Positions 10,993 to 21,627 of a DNA stretch of 64,000 bases are shown here, piece by piece. Every line of letters starts with the position of its first letter. Position 1 is the first letter of the stretch. Under the pieces are notes generated by a model, which worked only from the letters and a program-made list of their open reading frames with translations, ran no database searches and had not been told where the DNA came from. Origin of the DNA: Tetracladium setigerum (lineage: Eukaryota > Ascomycota > Leotiomycetes > Helotiales); contig PZJY01000001.1 of the NCBI GenBank assembly GCA_031472005.1, positions 930,001 to 994,000 of the forward strand. Direction: 5' to 3'. The position numbers and the translations under genes are program-made.

Positions 10993-12465
10993 ATGGATTT
11001 TCTTCAGGTACGCCATACGTACTCACCAGCTAATAGCCTATCCAAAACTAATATCTTCTAGCGCCTCGCGCGGATTCTCGATCGTCCTCTGTTCCCATGG
11101 AAGAACCTTATTGTAGGCTTCTCCGTCGGCCAGTTCGTCTTCGAATCCTTCCTCTCTCTCCGCCAATACCGAGTTCTCAAACAAACCCGCCCTCCAAAGG
11201 TCCTCAAGAACGAAGTTTCGCAAGAAGTCTTCGATAAATCCCAAGCATACGGCCGCGCCAAAGCGAAGTACAGCCTCCTCAGCGGTCTCTACGGTCAAAT
11301 CCAAAACACGGCTTTCATCTACTGCGACGTCCTCCCCAAACTCTGGTCCCTCACTGGCTCATGGATTCTTCGTTTTGCACCTGCGCGATTCAGCGGGGAG
11401 ATCTCACATTCGATTGTGTTTGTCCTCTCGTTCATCGTCATCCAGCAAATCCTTTCTCTGCCTACGTCGATCTACCATACCTTTGTGCTGGAGGAGAAAT
11501 TCGGCTTCAACAAGCAAACGCCAAAGCTTTTCGTTACTGATCTGTTGAAGGGACAAATGCTGGCATTTGTTCTTACCCCTCCTATCTTGGCTGGATTTTT
11601 GTCGATTGTTCAGAAGACTGGAAATCAGTTCTTCTACTACCTCTGGATGTTTGGCGCTGGACTTCAGGTCTTCATGATTACCGTCTACCCAATCACGATC
11701 TTGCCATTGTTCAACAAGTTGACACCCTTGGAGCCTGGAGAGTTGAAGACGGGCGTCGAGGAGTTGGCCCAGAAGCTCAAGTTTCCTCTTTCTGAACTTC
11801 ACGTTATTGATGGTAGCAAGAGAAGTGCACACAGCAACGCCTATTTCTTTGGTATGCCATGGAAGAAGCACATTGTGATTTATGATACCCTGATCGAGAA
11901 GAGCGAGACACAAGAGGTTGTTGCCGTTCTGGCTCACGAGCTAGGCCATTGGAGTCTGGGTCACACCACCAAGCTGTTTGGAATTTCACAGGTAAGGAAG
12001 CTTGATTGGATTTGAAAAGAGTTTTATTAATATTTCTAGGCTCATTTCCTTTACATCTTCACCCTCTTCTCTGTCTTCATCAACAACAAATCCCTCTACC
12101 AATCCTTCGGCTTCCACCAGGAATTCCCAATCATTATTGGCTTCATCCTCTTCTCAGATGCTCTGGCACCACTAGACACAGTCATCAAGCTACTGATGAA
12201 CATCCTCAGCCGAAGATACGAATTCCAAGCCGATGAGTTTGCACAAAAGCTTGGATACTCGAGCGAACTTGCAAAGTCGTTGATCAAGCTTCAGATCCAG
12301 AACTTGAGTACGATGGATGCGGATTGGATGTATGCAAGCTACCACTTCTCGCATCCAATTCTGTCGGAGAGATTGGCTGCTATAGGATGGTATGATGATG
12401 CGAAGGCGGATCCAGATGCGAAAGTTGCAGAGAAGGCCGAGTTGGCTAGCGGAAGGGAATTGTAA
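10993..12465 (+). CDS. STE24: CAAX prenyl protease 1 (zinc metalloprotease, M48)
   Basis: ER and inner nuclear membrane protease that removes the C-terminal aaX tripeptide of prenylated proteins and, in yeast, also processes the a-factor N-terminus. Exons 10993-11007 (only 15 nt, MDFLQ), 11062-11991 and 12040-12465; 456 aa, close to yeast Ste24. Multiple transmembrane helices flank the active site HELGH (297-301), within LAHELGHWSLGHT. The third zinc ligand lies in RRYEFQADEFA. SHPILSERLAAI near the end is a family motif. The short first exon is supported by phase and by the conserved continuation RLARILDRPLFPWKNLI. The gene ends about 95 nt from the convergent RPA14-like gene. Confidence 0.95.
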
Positions 12466-12560
12466 ATTATGTATAGATACCACCAGACAAGCTGAAGAGC
12501 GAAGATACTCCACTGTGGCTCATGATTTCGTAATTGGTGACATAAAGTAAACGGGGGTAT

Positions 12561-13184
12561 TCAGGCGTCCATTTTCGCTTTCCTCAATTGCTCAGCTTTC
12601 CTCTTCTCCTCCTTCAGTCGATCCTTCTTCGCCTGTTTTCGTGCCGCCGGATCAACTGGCTTCTCTACCCTCTTGGTCTTCTCAACTCTACTCCCAATCA
12701 CTCCCTCGGCGCTCTTGCTTGGAGTCTTAACCTTCGCCTCAGCCATCTCCACATCATCTTCCCCTCCACTCCCATAAAAGTGCACCTGTCCATTCTCCTC
12801 CACATTCCCATCATCCTCCACGCCCAGGTCTTCCTGCGCAAACTCCGGTCCCTCAACACTCTGCTCCCTCTGATACTGATCCAGATCCTGCCATTCCTCC
12901 TCACCACCTTTCAACTTCTTGGCCGCACTAGCCTCTTGCTCCTCGAGATCCAGGACGGGCGCAAGCCATTCTCCCTTCAAACCTGCTTCGACTCTTTGTA
13001 AATTGTGAATTGTGACGGATGAGTTTGAGGAGCCTGCTGTGGGACCTGAAGCCTCGAGGCGGGCGTTGGGGAGGAGATGGGGTGAGGTTTTGGAAGCGTT
13101 TATGTAGGATGCGAGGAAGAGTTGTGCAGTGTCAGGAGTGACAGTTAGACCCGCTTGGAGGCGAATTGGAGGGAAAGCCGACAT
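12561..13184 (-). CDS. Probable RNA polymerase I subunit, RPA14/Ker1-like
   Basis: Intronless, 207 aa. The N-terminal ~85 residues look folded: MSAFPPIRLQAGLTVTPDTA, LFLASYI, then TIHNLQRVEAGLKGEWLAP. The order 'LFLxSYI ... loop ... NLQRVExGLKG' resembles the small Pol I stalk subunit RPA14 of yeast (LQFLESFI ... QLKRIQRDFKG) and Ker1 of fission yeast. The C-terminal half is acidic and then strongly Lys/Glu-rich, ending RLKEEKRKAEQLRKAKMDA, as in Ker1. The assignment is by remembered pattern only and is moderate. It shares a 254-bp divergent promoter with bL34m. Confidence 0.55.
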   Translation of the reverse strand: MSAFPPIRLQAGLTVTPDTAQLFLASYINASKTSPHLLPNARLEASGPTAGSSNSSVTIHNLQRVEAGLKGEWLAPVLDLEEQEASAAKKLKGGEEEWQDLDQYQREQSVEGPEFAQEDLGVEDDGNVEENGQVHFYGSGGEDDVEMAEAKVKTPSKSAEGVIGSRVEKTKRVEKPVDPAARKQAKKDRLKEEKRKAEQLRKAKMDA

Positions 13185-13438
13185 TTGAGCAACACAAATA
13201 ATGCGTGTATAATTAGCTGTGTTTTTTTCCTTCTAGAAATGGTCGAGTCGAAAGTGGAAAGTTAGAGCGCAGTTTGGGAATGTCGATGGACAAAGTCAAC
13301 AGTGGTCGCGAAATAAAAATTCGGGGCAATGCGGCTTTTCGTCCGCTAGCGCGCTTTTATCTTTTGGGAACATCGACACTTTGGGTTGGACCAAACAGCT
13401 ACGGAATCTCTCGTCAATCAGCCCATCAATTCTTCAAA
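13185..13438. promoter_or_regulatory. Divergent promoter, RPA14-like gene and bL34m
   Basis: A 254-bp region between two start codons on opposite strands, a bidirectional promoter for two ribosome-biogenesis-related genes. No TATA box recognised. Confidence 0.5.
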
Positions 13439-13899
13439 ATGCAATGTCTACGCTGTACGAGAGGCTTGAGTGCCGTAGCCAATCTATCCGTTGCAGCTAG
13501 ACTCACTCCTTTCAAAGCCTCATCCAAGAGGTACGCTTCCATTCCCTCCATCTGCGTCCTTCCTATCCCCCTTCAACCTCTCCAACTAACATCGCTCGTC
13601 CTAGAACTTTCACCTCCCTCACCCCTCTCCGACCAACTATCTTCCCATCTGCTTTCCGCGCCACTCCTACTCCCCTATCAGCTGGTACCACCGAAGCAAC
13701 CCTCGATTTACTACCTAAGATTTCAGCACATCCAGCACTGGGTGCGACACAAGTCAGATGTGGGCCGAGAAATACGTTCAATCCGAGTCATTTTGTCAGG
13801 AAGAGGCGGCATGGGTTTTTGAGTCGAATTAGAACAAGGAAGGGAAGGGCTACATTGACTAGAAGGAAGTTGAAGAAGAGGAGTACGTTGAGTCATTAG
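13439..13899 (+). CDS. Mitochondrial large-subunit ribosomal protein bL34m
   Basis: Exons 13439-13530 and 13605-13899 (74-nt intron, phase 2) give 128 aa. The N-terminal ~85 residues form a basic, Ser/Thr-rich mitochondrial targeting region. The C-terminal ~45 residues are the bL34 core: NPSHFVRKRRHGFLSRI, then RTRKGRATLTRRKLKKR. bL34 is a very basic protein that packs into domain III of the large rRNA; the conserved 'RKRRHGFLxRxxTRxGRxxLxRRxxKGR' pattern is nearly complete. Confidence 0.93.
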
Positions 13900-15169
13900 A
13901 GGGAGCTGTGGAGGAATCCATTGGAGGGAGGGGAGAGGGCGAAAAGATACGGGTGACAAGATAGGGTGTATATTATGGAGGGGGAAAGCGGAAGTCGTGT
14001 AGGATTATCGTGCTGGGATGGGAGATCAGAAATATCTCTTCAGAATGTACGGAATGGAAAATAAGATGTCATGGCATGATGGTCTTGCAAAGTTCTTGCT
14101 GGTAGACGGGACAATCACCGTTTTTCTTTTTATTTGGCCATCTTTGTTGCTTGGGAATATTTCAAGTCGCTCAAGTGAGCCTAATATTTTGTGTTGTTCG
14201 TGCTTTTGTTTGTTTCTGTTATTCCTGTACTTGCCTAGATTTGTGAAAGTCAGACTGGAATCGGAAGGGCTTTTTACGAAAGCACCCTTGAACGAACGCT
14301 TCCAAGGCAAGGAACATGAAAATCTCGTGTTGTTGGAGCCTAGTTGGAATACAGTCTCTAGTTAGGAATTCCTACAGAGAAGTACCTTGATTCCGCACTT
14401 CTATCAGGAAGAAGCTGCCAAAATCCCAGCCATTTCCCCCTTTGAAGATGGGTTTCCACCCACTATCAAATGTTACAGCCTTTGGCTTGTTTGTTGGATT
14501 TTAATTCATGGCGTTTCAATGAATTGCTCAGCCGCTTAAAGGGAGAGTAATTTCTGGGGATTTTAATTCCGTCGCCCTTTGGAGTAAATTTCTGGATATC
14601 AAATCTGTCACACAACACCAAATGTTAAAATTATTGAGTAGTCTCAATTGGAGTGAAGAGACCGTGGCCTTGCCAACTGTGTATGCGGGCGTTTTGGGGC
14701 TTCGTGAAAGTTCATCAAAGTACACCTTGTTAGAGACGGGATTGGGGCAGGCAACAAATCAGCCATCTTTCGCGAAATACCTTGCGAACGCCAGGAATTC
14801 ACAGGAAAGACAGCTTGGGCAACTCCCGTCAATAACGGCTTTCGGAGCCATCAATTCCCGTTTCAGACGAATCAAAACAGATCCGGCTATTGCAGCTCAC
14901 ATGTACATGTGTACATGTGTACCTCAGGTGGCGACCCTGGCAGCTCGGAAGCAGCCTCGGCTCGCACGCGAAGTGTGGAGAAAGTGTAACCCCAGATTCA
15001 ACTACCCCGATTCCTGCTGTTCGACCACAAAACCACGAATACTCCCAATAATGATCATTTTCTTGATCTTCCTTCAGCTCAATTTCAAGTCTTCTTTTAT
15101 GCTATATCCTCCGTGAGAATAATCATCATTCAATTGTCTTTGCTGTTTCTTCACGATTAGTTCGCTACA
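13900..15169. other. 1.3-kb intergenic with a short palindromic ACATGT repeat
   Basis: No supported gene. Contains overlapping ACATGT/GTACATGT copies at 14898-14921. The open frame at 14622-15116 has no homology signal or intron continuation. Confidence 0.5.
14898..14921. repeat. Short palindromic ACATGT/GTACATGT tandem
   Basis: Three overlapping ACATGT palindromes in 24 nt, with potential to form a small cruciform or hairpin. Confidence 0.6.
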
Positions 15170-16416
15170 ATGGCTCCAATTACTACCCCTCTTACTACTC
15201 TATTGGGTATACAACATCCCATGTAAGTACCTATTTACTTTTCTCACATTGATACAAAGGTCCTTGTTACTCTATATTATACTATATAGGATCTTCAGAC
15301 CTGGAAAGCTGCTTCTAGGGAATTGGTTGCACTTCCTTGAATCGCCATTTTCAACCCTTCACATACAACTTCTAACTCTCACCTCAACCTCACATATATA
15401 ATGATATAACTAACCCATCCAAACAGCCTCCTCGCTGGCATGGCACGCACCTCCGGCGGCCCCCTCGCAGCAGCCGTCTCCAACGCCGGCGGCCTAGGTT
15501 GCATTGGTGGTCTAGGCTATACTCCCGCCCAACTACGCTCCATAATCCACGAACTAAAATCCCACCTCACATCTCCCACCCTCCCCTTCGGCGTCGACCT
15601 CGCCCTCCCCAAAGTAGGCGACGGTGCCCGCGCCACAAACCACGACTACACCCACGGCCAACTCGACGAACTAATCACCGTGACCATCGAAGAGGGCGCC
15701 AAACTATTCATTTCCGCCGTTGGCATCCCACCCCACATGTCATTGAGAGATTACACGCGGCCGGGATTTTGATCATGAATATGGTTGGCGCGCCGAAGCA
15801 TGCGAAGAAGGCGTTGGATGCTGGTGTTGATATTGTGTGCGCACAGGGTGGGGAGGGAGGTGGTCATACGGGTGACATACCGAATTCCATTCTCATCCCT
15901 TCTGTGGTCGATGTCGCGCGGTTGTATAAACCCAAGATGTTGAATGGGTCTACGGCTTTGGTTGTTGCTGCCGGTGGCATATATAATGGTCGTTCCCTGG
16001 CGAGTTCGCTCATGCAGGGTGCAGTGGGTGTATGGGTTGGTACGCGTTTCGTAGCTGCGTCTGAAGCCGGGTGTAGTCAGCAGCATAAAGAGAGTGTAGT
16101 CTCTGCGACGTTTGAGGATACGTTGAGGACGTTGGCCGTTAGCGGGAGGCCGTTGAGGGTGAGGAGGAATGAGTGGGTTGATAAGTGGGAGAGTCAGCCG
16201 GAGAAGATAAAGGAGTTGACGGGGAAGGGGATAGTTCCCATTGAATATGATATGGAGGAGGGGAATGACGTTGACATTCCGCATTTGATGGGTGTGGTGG
16301 CAGGAGTAATTGATAGTATCAAGCCTGCAAAGGAGATTATGGATGAGATGATTGAGGAGGCGGTGGTGATGCTGGAGCAGGCGGATGGGTTTTTGGGCAA
16401 GAAGAGCAAGTTGTAA
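15170..16416 (+). CDS. Nitronate monooxygenase (2-nitropropane dioxygenase family), apparent frameshift
   Basis: FMN-dependent oxidation of nitronates. Exon 1 is 15170-15222 and exon 2 starts at 15427; the 204-nt intron is long for this locus. The TIM-barrel family motifs are clear: HPILLAGMARTSGGPLAAAV and NAGGLGCIGG at the start, GEGGGHTGD with the catalytic-region His, and ALVVAAGGIYNG ... GVWVGTRF for FMN phosphate binding. The frame breaks between 15728 and 15736: AVGIPP is read in one frame and HVIERLHAAGI in the next. One extra C in the CCCC run at 15731-15734 would restore it. The C-terminus is KKSKL, a peroxisomal PTS1 signal. The two halves are otherwise intact, so I treat the break as a probable sequence error. 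Convergent with the hypothetical gene at 16761. Confidence 0.85.
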
Positions 16417-16760
16417 ATGTTCATGAATAGTGTAGCTCATTTTCCATATTATCAATTTAGTATATATCTAATGATCTGAGTGTACGTTTCTTGACATGGG
16501 AATAAGTTCAAGAATCAGAAGCAACAGAGCATGGGCACTTCATCTTAGAAATCAAAGAAAGGGAACTCGTCACAAAAGATAATATAAGTCAAGCCATGTG
16601 TCTCTTTCCCAAATCGTTCATTCATCTAATGATGCTCAAATTACTAAAACACTACAGCAGCGAGCGCTTCGCATTGCTTATCAGAACGCCAAATCATCTA
16701 CCATTACACCCCCGCTTCAAAATGCCCCGTACCAAATTTAAGGCCCTATCGCGAGTCTTC
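16417..16760. other. Convergent 3' space
   Basis: 344 nt between two convergent genes; AT-rich 3' flanks only. Confidence 0.45.
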
Positions 16761-18110
16761 TTAACCAAAACTCGGTAAATTTGCCGGATTAAAGCCATCA
16801 CTCGGAGGACTACCAGGCGATTCCTTCTTCTTAGGGGGCTCTGGCGGTGCCATCTCTAGTACTTGACTTGTCTCTCCATATTCGCTTTCCGCCTCTTGCG
16901 CATGATTTGCTTCTTCTGCTTCCAGCATTGGCTTTTTGGTTTCGGCTACGGGTTCTTCAGGTTCTACTGAAAGACCTCGTTCGACAGCTAGTCTTGAGGC
17001 AGCTTGTCGTTTTCTTTCTATCTCCTCGTCCTCTTCCATACGGACCGCTTCTTCTTCATGTAAAAGGTCAGAGAATGAGGGCGCCTCGACCATATCTGGG
17101 GTGACGGGATCGGAAAAGACAGGTAGAGAGGCGGCAGAACTGCTGCGATGTCCATCTAGTGTAGGTCTTGTTCTCGAAGAATGCGTCGTCCGTGACATGG
17201 TCCTTGACATCGTTCTTGACCCCACAGGTCTTTTTCCTTTATGTGATTTTGCCTTTCCACTATTGCCTTCCCCAGTCATTCTTCTCTCCAATACCATCGC
17301 GAATTCATCATCCAATGGAACGGCATCATCCTCTCCATCACTGGGGAAGATATCCCCCCTCGACCTGAAAGAATCAGACGTCTCGCCTGAACTAGCAGTT
17401 CCACTTCTATTCCTCCTATGCCCTCTCCTCCTTTCCCCTTCCCCTTCGCTATGCTCTTCTTCCTCACTTTCAATCAACGGTTCCCTTTCTTCTCCATCCT
17501 CCCCATCCCCACCATCCTCCAACCCCCTCCCAACCCTCGATGACTGCCCCGGATGATCCTGCAAATCGGCCGCACTGGGCTTATACCTCAAAGTCCCTCC
17601 AAATTTAAATGGCAGTCTCCCCAAAAACCCCAACGTATTCGTACTCGGGATAACCGTCGGATCAGCCTCAAGACTCTTCCTCCTCCCCGCTCTCGTGCCC
17701 CCATAACTCATACCTCTCTTCCTCTTCGGCGCCTCGGCATCACCATGGCCATGTCCACTCCCACTCCCGGCCAACAATCGATCTAACTCATCATTTCCCC
17801 AACCCAATATGCCCCCACCTCCGCTCCTTCCCCCACCAGCAAACCCATCATCTTCATCCCAATCGTCATAAAAATCAAAACTTAGCTCGGCCCTCCCTCT
17901 TGTGCGTGCGCGGTGCCGTGTGCGTGTGCGCTCGTCGCGCGCGGGGATGCATTCTTCGAAGCAGGAGGAGATGGAGGAGAAACATGGGTTTATGTAACGG
18001 TGTTGGAAGGTCCAGATGCTGGTTGCGGCGGTTTCGGTAGCTTCGCCGGCGTTTTGCGAGATGGTGTTCCAGGTTTGCCGGAAACGAGGGTCTTCGAGGA
18101 GGGGTGCCAT
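16761..18110 (-). CDS. Conserved-looking hypothetical protein, low-complexity acidic C-terminus
   Basis: Intronless, 449 aa; I do not recognise a named family. The N-terminal ~55 residues look ordered and amphipathic (FRQTWNTISQNAGEATETAA, then SIWTFQHRYINPCFSSISSC). An Arg-rich segment follows, and then FDFYDDWDEDDGF. A short Gly/Arg block around residues 135-180 contains RGMSYGGTRAGRRKSLE and LGFLGRLPFKFGGTLRYKPS and looks like the constrained core. The remainder is Glu/Ser/Arg-rich and probably disordered, with many potential phosphorylation sites. There is no signal peptide or clear transmembrane helix. The codon pattern and unbroken length support a real gene. Confidence 0.7.
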   Translation of the reverse strand: MAPLLEDPRFRQTWNTISQNAGEATETAATSIWTFQHRYINPCFSSISSCFEECIPARDERTRTRHRARTRGRAELSFDFYDDWDEDDGFAGGGRSGGGGILGWGNDELDRLLAGSGSGHGHGDAEAPKRKRGMSYGGTRAGRRKSLEADPTVIPSTNTLGFLGRLPFKFGGTLRYKPSAADLQDHPGQSSRVGRGLEDGGDGEDGEEREPLIESEEEEHSEGEGERRRGHRRNRSGTASSGETSDSFRSRGDIFPSDGEDDAVPLDDEFAMVLERRMTGEGNSGKAKSHKGKRPVGSRTMSRTMSRTTHSSRTRPTLDGHRSSSAASLPVFSDPVTPDMVEAPSFSDLLHEEEAVRMEEDEEIERKRQAASRLAVERGLSVEPEEPVAETKKPMLEAEEANHAQEAESEYGETSQVLEMAPPEPPKKKESPGSPPSDGFNPANLPSFG

Positions 18111-18838
18111 TGTTATTAGGTTGTGAGGTTGAGGCTGGAGGGTTGTGGTGTTATGATTGAGGGGGGCTAAGTGCTGGGGTTGAAATGGGAATTGGGATTG
18201 ACAGGGACCCGGCGCAAATTGGATTGCGATGGAGGCGAAGGAGGGGGACTTGTAGGGAGGTTTCTGGGATGGTTGTGATTCATTAGGAGGTCGAATGCTG
18301 GGAGTTATTGTCGCTGTGCGCAGAGGTCGTAGTCGTCGTCATGGTGTGTTGATGGAGGTTGGGAAGGCTGGCTCACTTGTTTCTCAATTCCGCATGGGAT
18401 TCGGCTCGGCAGTCAGATTTAAGTTCGGAACAAACTCTCATTTGCCGAATCTGAACCGGTGTAAACAGACATCAAATTTGGTTCCGCAGAGTGCTCGTGA
18501 GAGGATTGGAGATGTCGTAGATGCCTTCTTGTGAGATTAATTTGACAAGAAGCGGGACGAATTGTGTTCCGCAACGGATTTTCCCCCGCTTAATTATCGC
18601 ATCTTTTCTGAATTCCAACGACAAAGAAACGAAGCTATCAACCAGATCCCCAACCACTCCTCCACGATATAGGACACTTTGGTCAGTTTAACATTGATAA
18701 GGACCATGAATAATGACATTGAGTGAGGTCTTAAGCAGTACATTTAGCGACGCAACTTGCAAATACAAATACCCGAGCAAACAGCCCGTTGCACGCAGAT
18801 ATTTAATACAAGCGATACCTTGATGCCACTTCTTCTTC
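18111..18838. other. Intergenic upstream of hypothetical gene
   Basis: Promoter of the gene starting at 18110 and 3' flank of taxilin, both on the minus strand. GC-rich, with G-rich tracts near 18150-18260. No gene seen. Confidence 0.45.
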
Positions 18839-20780
18839 TTAGTGCTTGATACCATTAGCAGCCGCCGCAACACCATTTGCAATGGGTACGGGTGGTGGGA
18901 CTGGTCCAAAAGGACGTGGTGCTTCTGGTAGGACCTCCTCTTCCGTATCGTCATCATACTCCCCACTTTCGTCGCCTTCCTCTCCTTCCTCATACTCGTA
19001 ATCGCTCTCCTCCGTGCCCTCCAATTCGCCCTCCGCGTACTCTCCTTCAGGACTTGGTTCTGCCATGCCTGCCATACCGCTAGCCATGCCTCGACCTTGC
19101 TTCTGCATTTGATTGATGATGCTCGTTAACTTCTCGTTCTTCTTGCGGGCTCCGTCAAGCTCCATGTTGGATTTCGATCGTTCTTCGGCCATCTTGAGAA
19201 TATTTTGGTTAGTCAAGTCGTGCTTCCTGGTTAGATTCATGTTCTCCTTCTCCAGCCGCTTTGTCTTCTTCGACATCTCCTCCATCTCCTTGCGGAAGGT
19301 TAAAAATAGATCATTGCTGTTGTTGAGTGTGTCCTCAACCTGGTGGTAATTAGATGTGTTCGGGTATATGGTAATATATAAAATAAATGGCAATATATGG
19401 CAAGAAGATAGGACACAAAGAAAAGGAAAGGAACTGACACTTACTTGCTTGAACTTCTCTACGTAGATGTTCAGTTGATTCCGAAGTTCCGTCTCGGTCT
19501 TGGAGAAAGTATTGACTTGCGCGCCAAGAGTTTTGGACTTCTGGCTTTCTGATTCGGCAGCTTTCCTCTCACGCTCATATCTAGCCATGTTGTACTGAAC
19601 CTCCAATTCCTTCGTTCGCAGTAAAGAGTGGAAGTGTAGCTCGCGAAGGTCGTATTGGTCGATGAGTGACTTGAATCGTTGCTTGAATCTGCAAAAGTAT
19701 CAGTCATGCCGAAAACTAGGAAACTCGGCAAAACGTACAAATCCTCAATCTCAATATTGACGACCTGGGCTTGGGGATGATCTTTGTCTGCCTGCGCATC
19801 TTGCAATTGCCACAAAAGTCCTTTGAACTTCTCATCCCAGACCGTGTGGTTCTCCTTCTCCGAGTCCTGCAACATCTTGTTCTCGTTCTAGACCGGGCCA
19901 ATCAGTACTTGAATGACGAAAGAGTGACTCGCGGGCCACGAACCTTGAGGCGGTTGTTCTCGCGTTGCAGCTCTCGACAAAGCTTTTCCAACTTGTCCTT
20001 CAAGCCGTTGGTCTTGCTTTGGTCGGTTCTTGCGAGATCCTTCTCCTTCTGCAATATGTCACCGCGCTTCTTGTTCTTGATATTCTCCCGTTCCAAGCGC
20101 TTCATATCCGCAAGATGTTCGGTAACTCGTTTCTGGAGGATCTCAATCTTTTGCATATCGTCCATGCGCGACGTGAGGTTATTGAGTTCGCGGTTGGCCT
20201 TCTTGACTTCACGCTCTGGAGAAACATCATGTGTTAGCAAGATCTGCTCATTCTCATTCCCCTTCTCCGAGCCGAATAGTGCTCCGACAGTCTGACCCAT
20301 GGTCGCGTGAGGTGGGCTGTGTAGTGTTGGAGTAATAGGATGGGTGGATAGTTTCTTTTCAACAGCCTCCAGTTTGGTAACGATATTGAGGGTGATGGGA
20401 ATGGTGAAGCCAATCAATGTATGTTCTACAAACTACTTGCTCCCTCGCGAACAAGCTTCCAGCAATCCAGGATTTAGGGAGACGGCAAGAGCAAACGGAT
20501 TGTACCCACCAATTTCAGCTTCCTGCTCCTTGTCCCCCGCAGCATCCAACTCCAACTGCGAGATCTTGGCCGCGATCAACTTCGACGCTTCGTTTGGATC
20601 GGTCGCCTTCTTCTGCTTCCCCTTCTTCATCGCGTTGGACGGCATGCCGGAGTCGTGATGATGGTGGTGATGACCGTTGGTGTAGGCTGGTTCGGGGTGG
20701 TGGTTCGCAGACGACGACACTGCTGAGTTTGTAGGCATAGAAGGATGCGTAGGGTTCGACCTGACAGCGGCGGCTGACAT
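18839..20780 (-). CDS. Taxilin family coiled-coil protein
   Basis: Five exons on the minus strand: 20780-20510, 20215-19944, 19887-19739, 19688-19445, 19339-18839; 478 aa, all phases consistent. Taxilins are long coiled-coil proteins that bind syntaxins and act in vesicle traffic (family knowledge). The N-terminus is disordered with a run of six His (37-42) and then KKGKQKKATDPNEASKL. The coiled coil runs from about residue 70 to 400 (EREVKKANRELNNLTSRMDD, KLCRELQRENNRLKNENKML, RFKSLIDQYDLRELHFHSLL). The C-terminal tail is very acidic and then Pro-rich (FGPVPPPVPIANG). Intron 1 is unusually long (294 nt) and contains an ATG at 20300 that is in frame with exon 2. The gene diverges from CYM1. 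Confidence 0.9.
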
Positions 20781-21627
20781 GATTTGGATTTGCGGCTCGA
20801 GGTTGCGACTGCCCTCAGTGCAAGAAAGAGAGCGAGCAGCAGGTGCAGTTGCAGTGTTGCAGGTTAGCAAAGTTTGAAATAGCTAAAGGTTATCCAGTTG
20901 TTTGTTCGTTCGTATAAAAGCGGTTGCCACGAGTCCTTGAGAGAGAGATGGTCCGTCTGTTCTGTCCCTTTTCCCCTGAATGCTTCCCGACCCGTCCGCG
21001 TCCTCTGTGTTGACCTGAGATACTTCTTTTTGGCTGCTGTTCTCTGCGGGCTTCTGGATGAGGAGGTCGCTTGCTCGCTTTCCCAGGTCGTCGGTCTCGC
21101 AGCAAGAAAGAGAGCTTAAATCGTATGGGGTTTAGTGCGTCGCCAAGGCCAGCGCAATGGAATCGAGGAAGAATCTCAAGCGCAATGAAATGAGATGGGT
21201 ATGTGTTTAAGTATTATGTAATATGAAAGAGAGGCGACGTGATAGATGGAAAGAAGAGGGAGGGATATATACATTTGACCAAGCGACAAGGGAATGGAGA
21301 TACTGTACAAATAGACAGTGAGAAAGACCAACATCAACATCAACCACCACAAACTTCCATTTCCACTTCGACTTCCTCGTGCAGCGCAGATGCTGCACTG
21401 TATCCAATAGCCTTGCTTGCAGCGGGTTGATTGGCCCCAGCGGCTCCGTGACTGCGTGACGGCTGCATCAAATTTATTTCGGCCGTTTAGCCGACGTATC
21501 GGCATCATATCATCGTTGTAATAATAATCGCTCTCTATTTCCTGCACCTTTTTATATCTTCAATATCTATCTACCCATCCATCCATATTCCTTCCCTTTT
21601 CGAGGCCGGGAAATTCCATCGCCCACC
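20781..21627. promoter_or_regulatory. Divergent promoter region, taxilin and CYM1
   Basis: 847 nt between opposite starts. It holds both 5' leaders. No TATA box or supported gene was recognised. Confidence 0.45.

Noticed and set aside
12588..13001. 137-codon Leu-rich + strand frame
   Set aside because: Antisense shadow of the Lys/Glu-rich RPA14-like gene; the Leu-richness is a codon artefact.
14622..15116. 164-codon frame before the nitronate monooxygenase
   Set aside because: No domain, mixed composition, spans the ACATGT repeat; no conserved feature.
15751..16455. 234-codon minus-strand frame
   Set aside because: Antisense to the second half of nitronate monooxygenase 1; no motif of its own.
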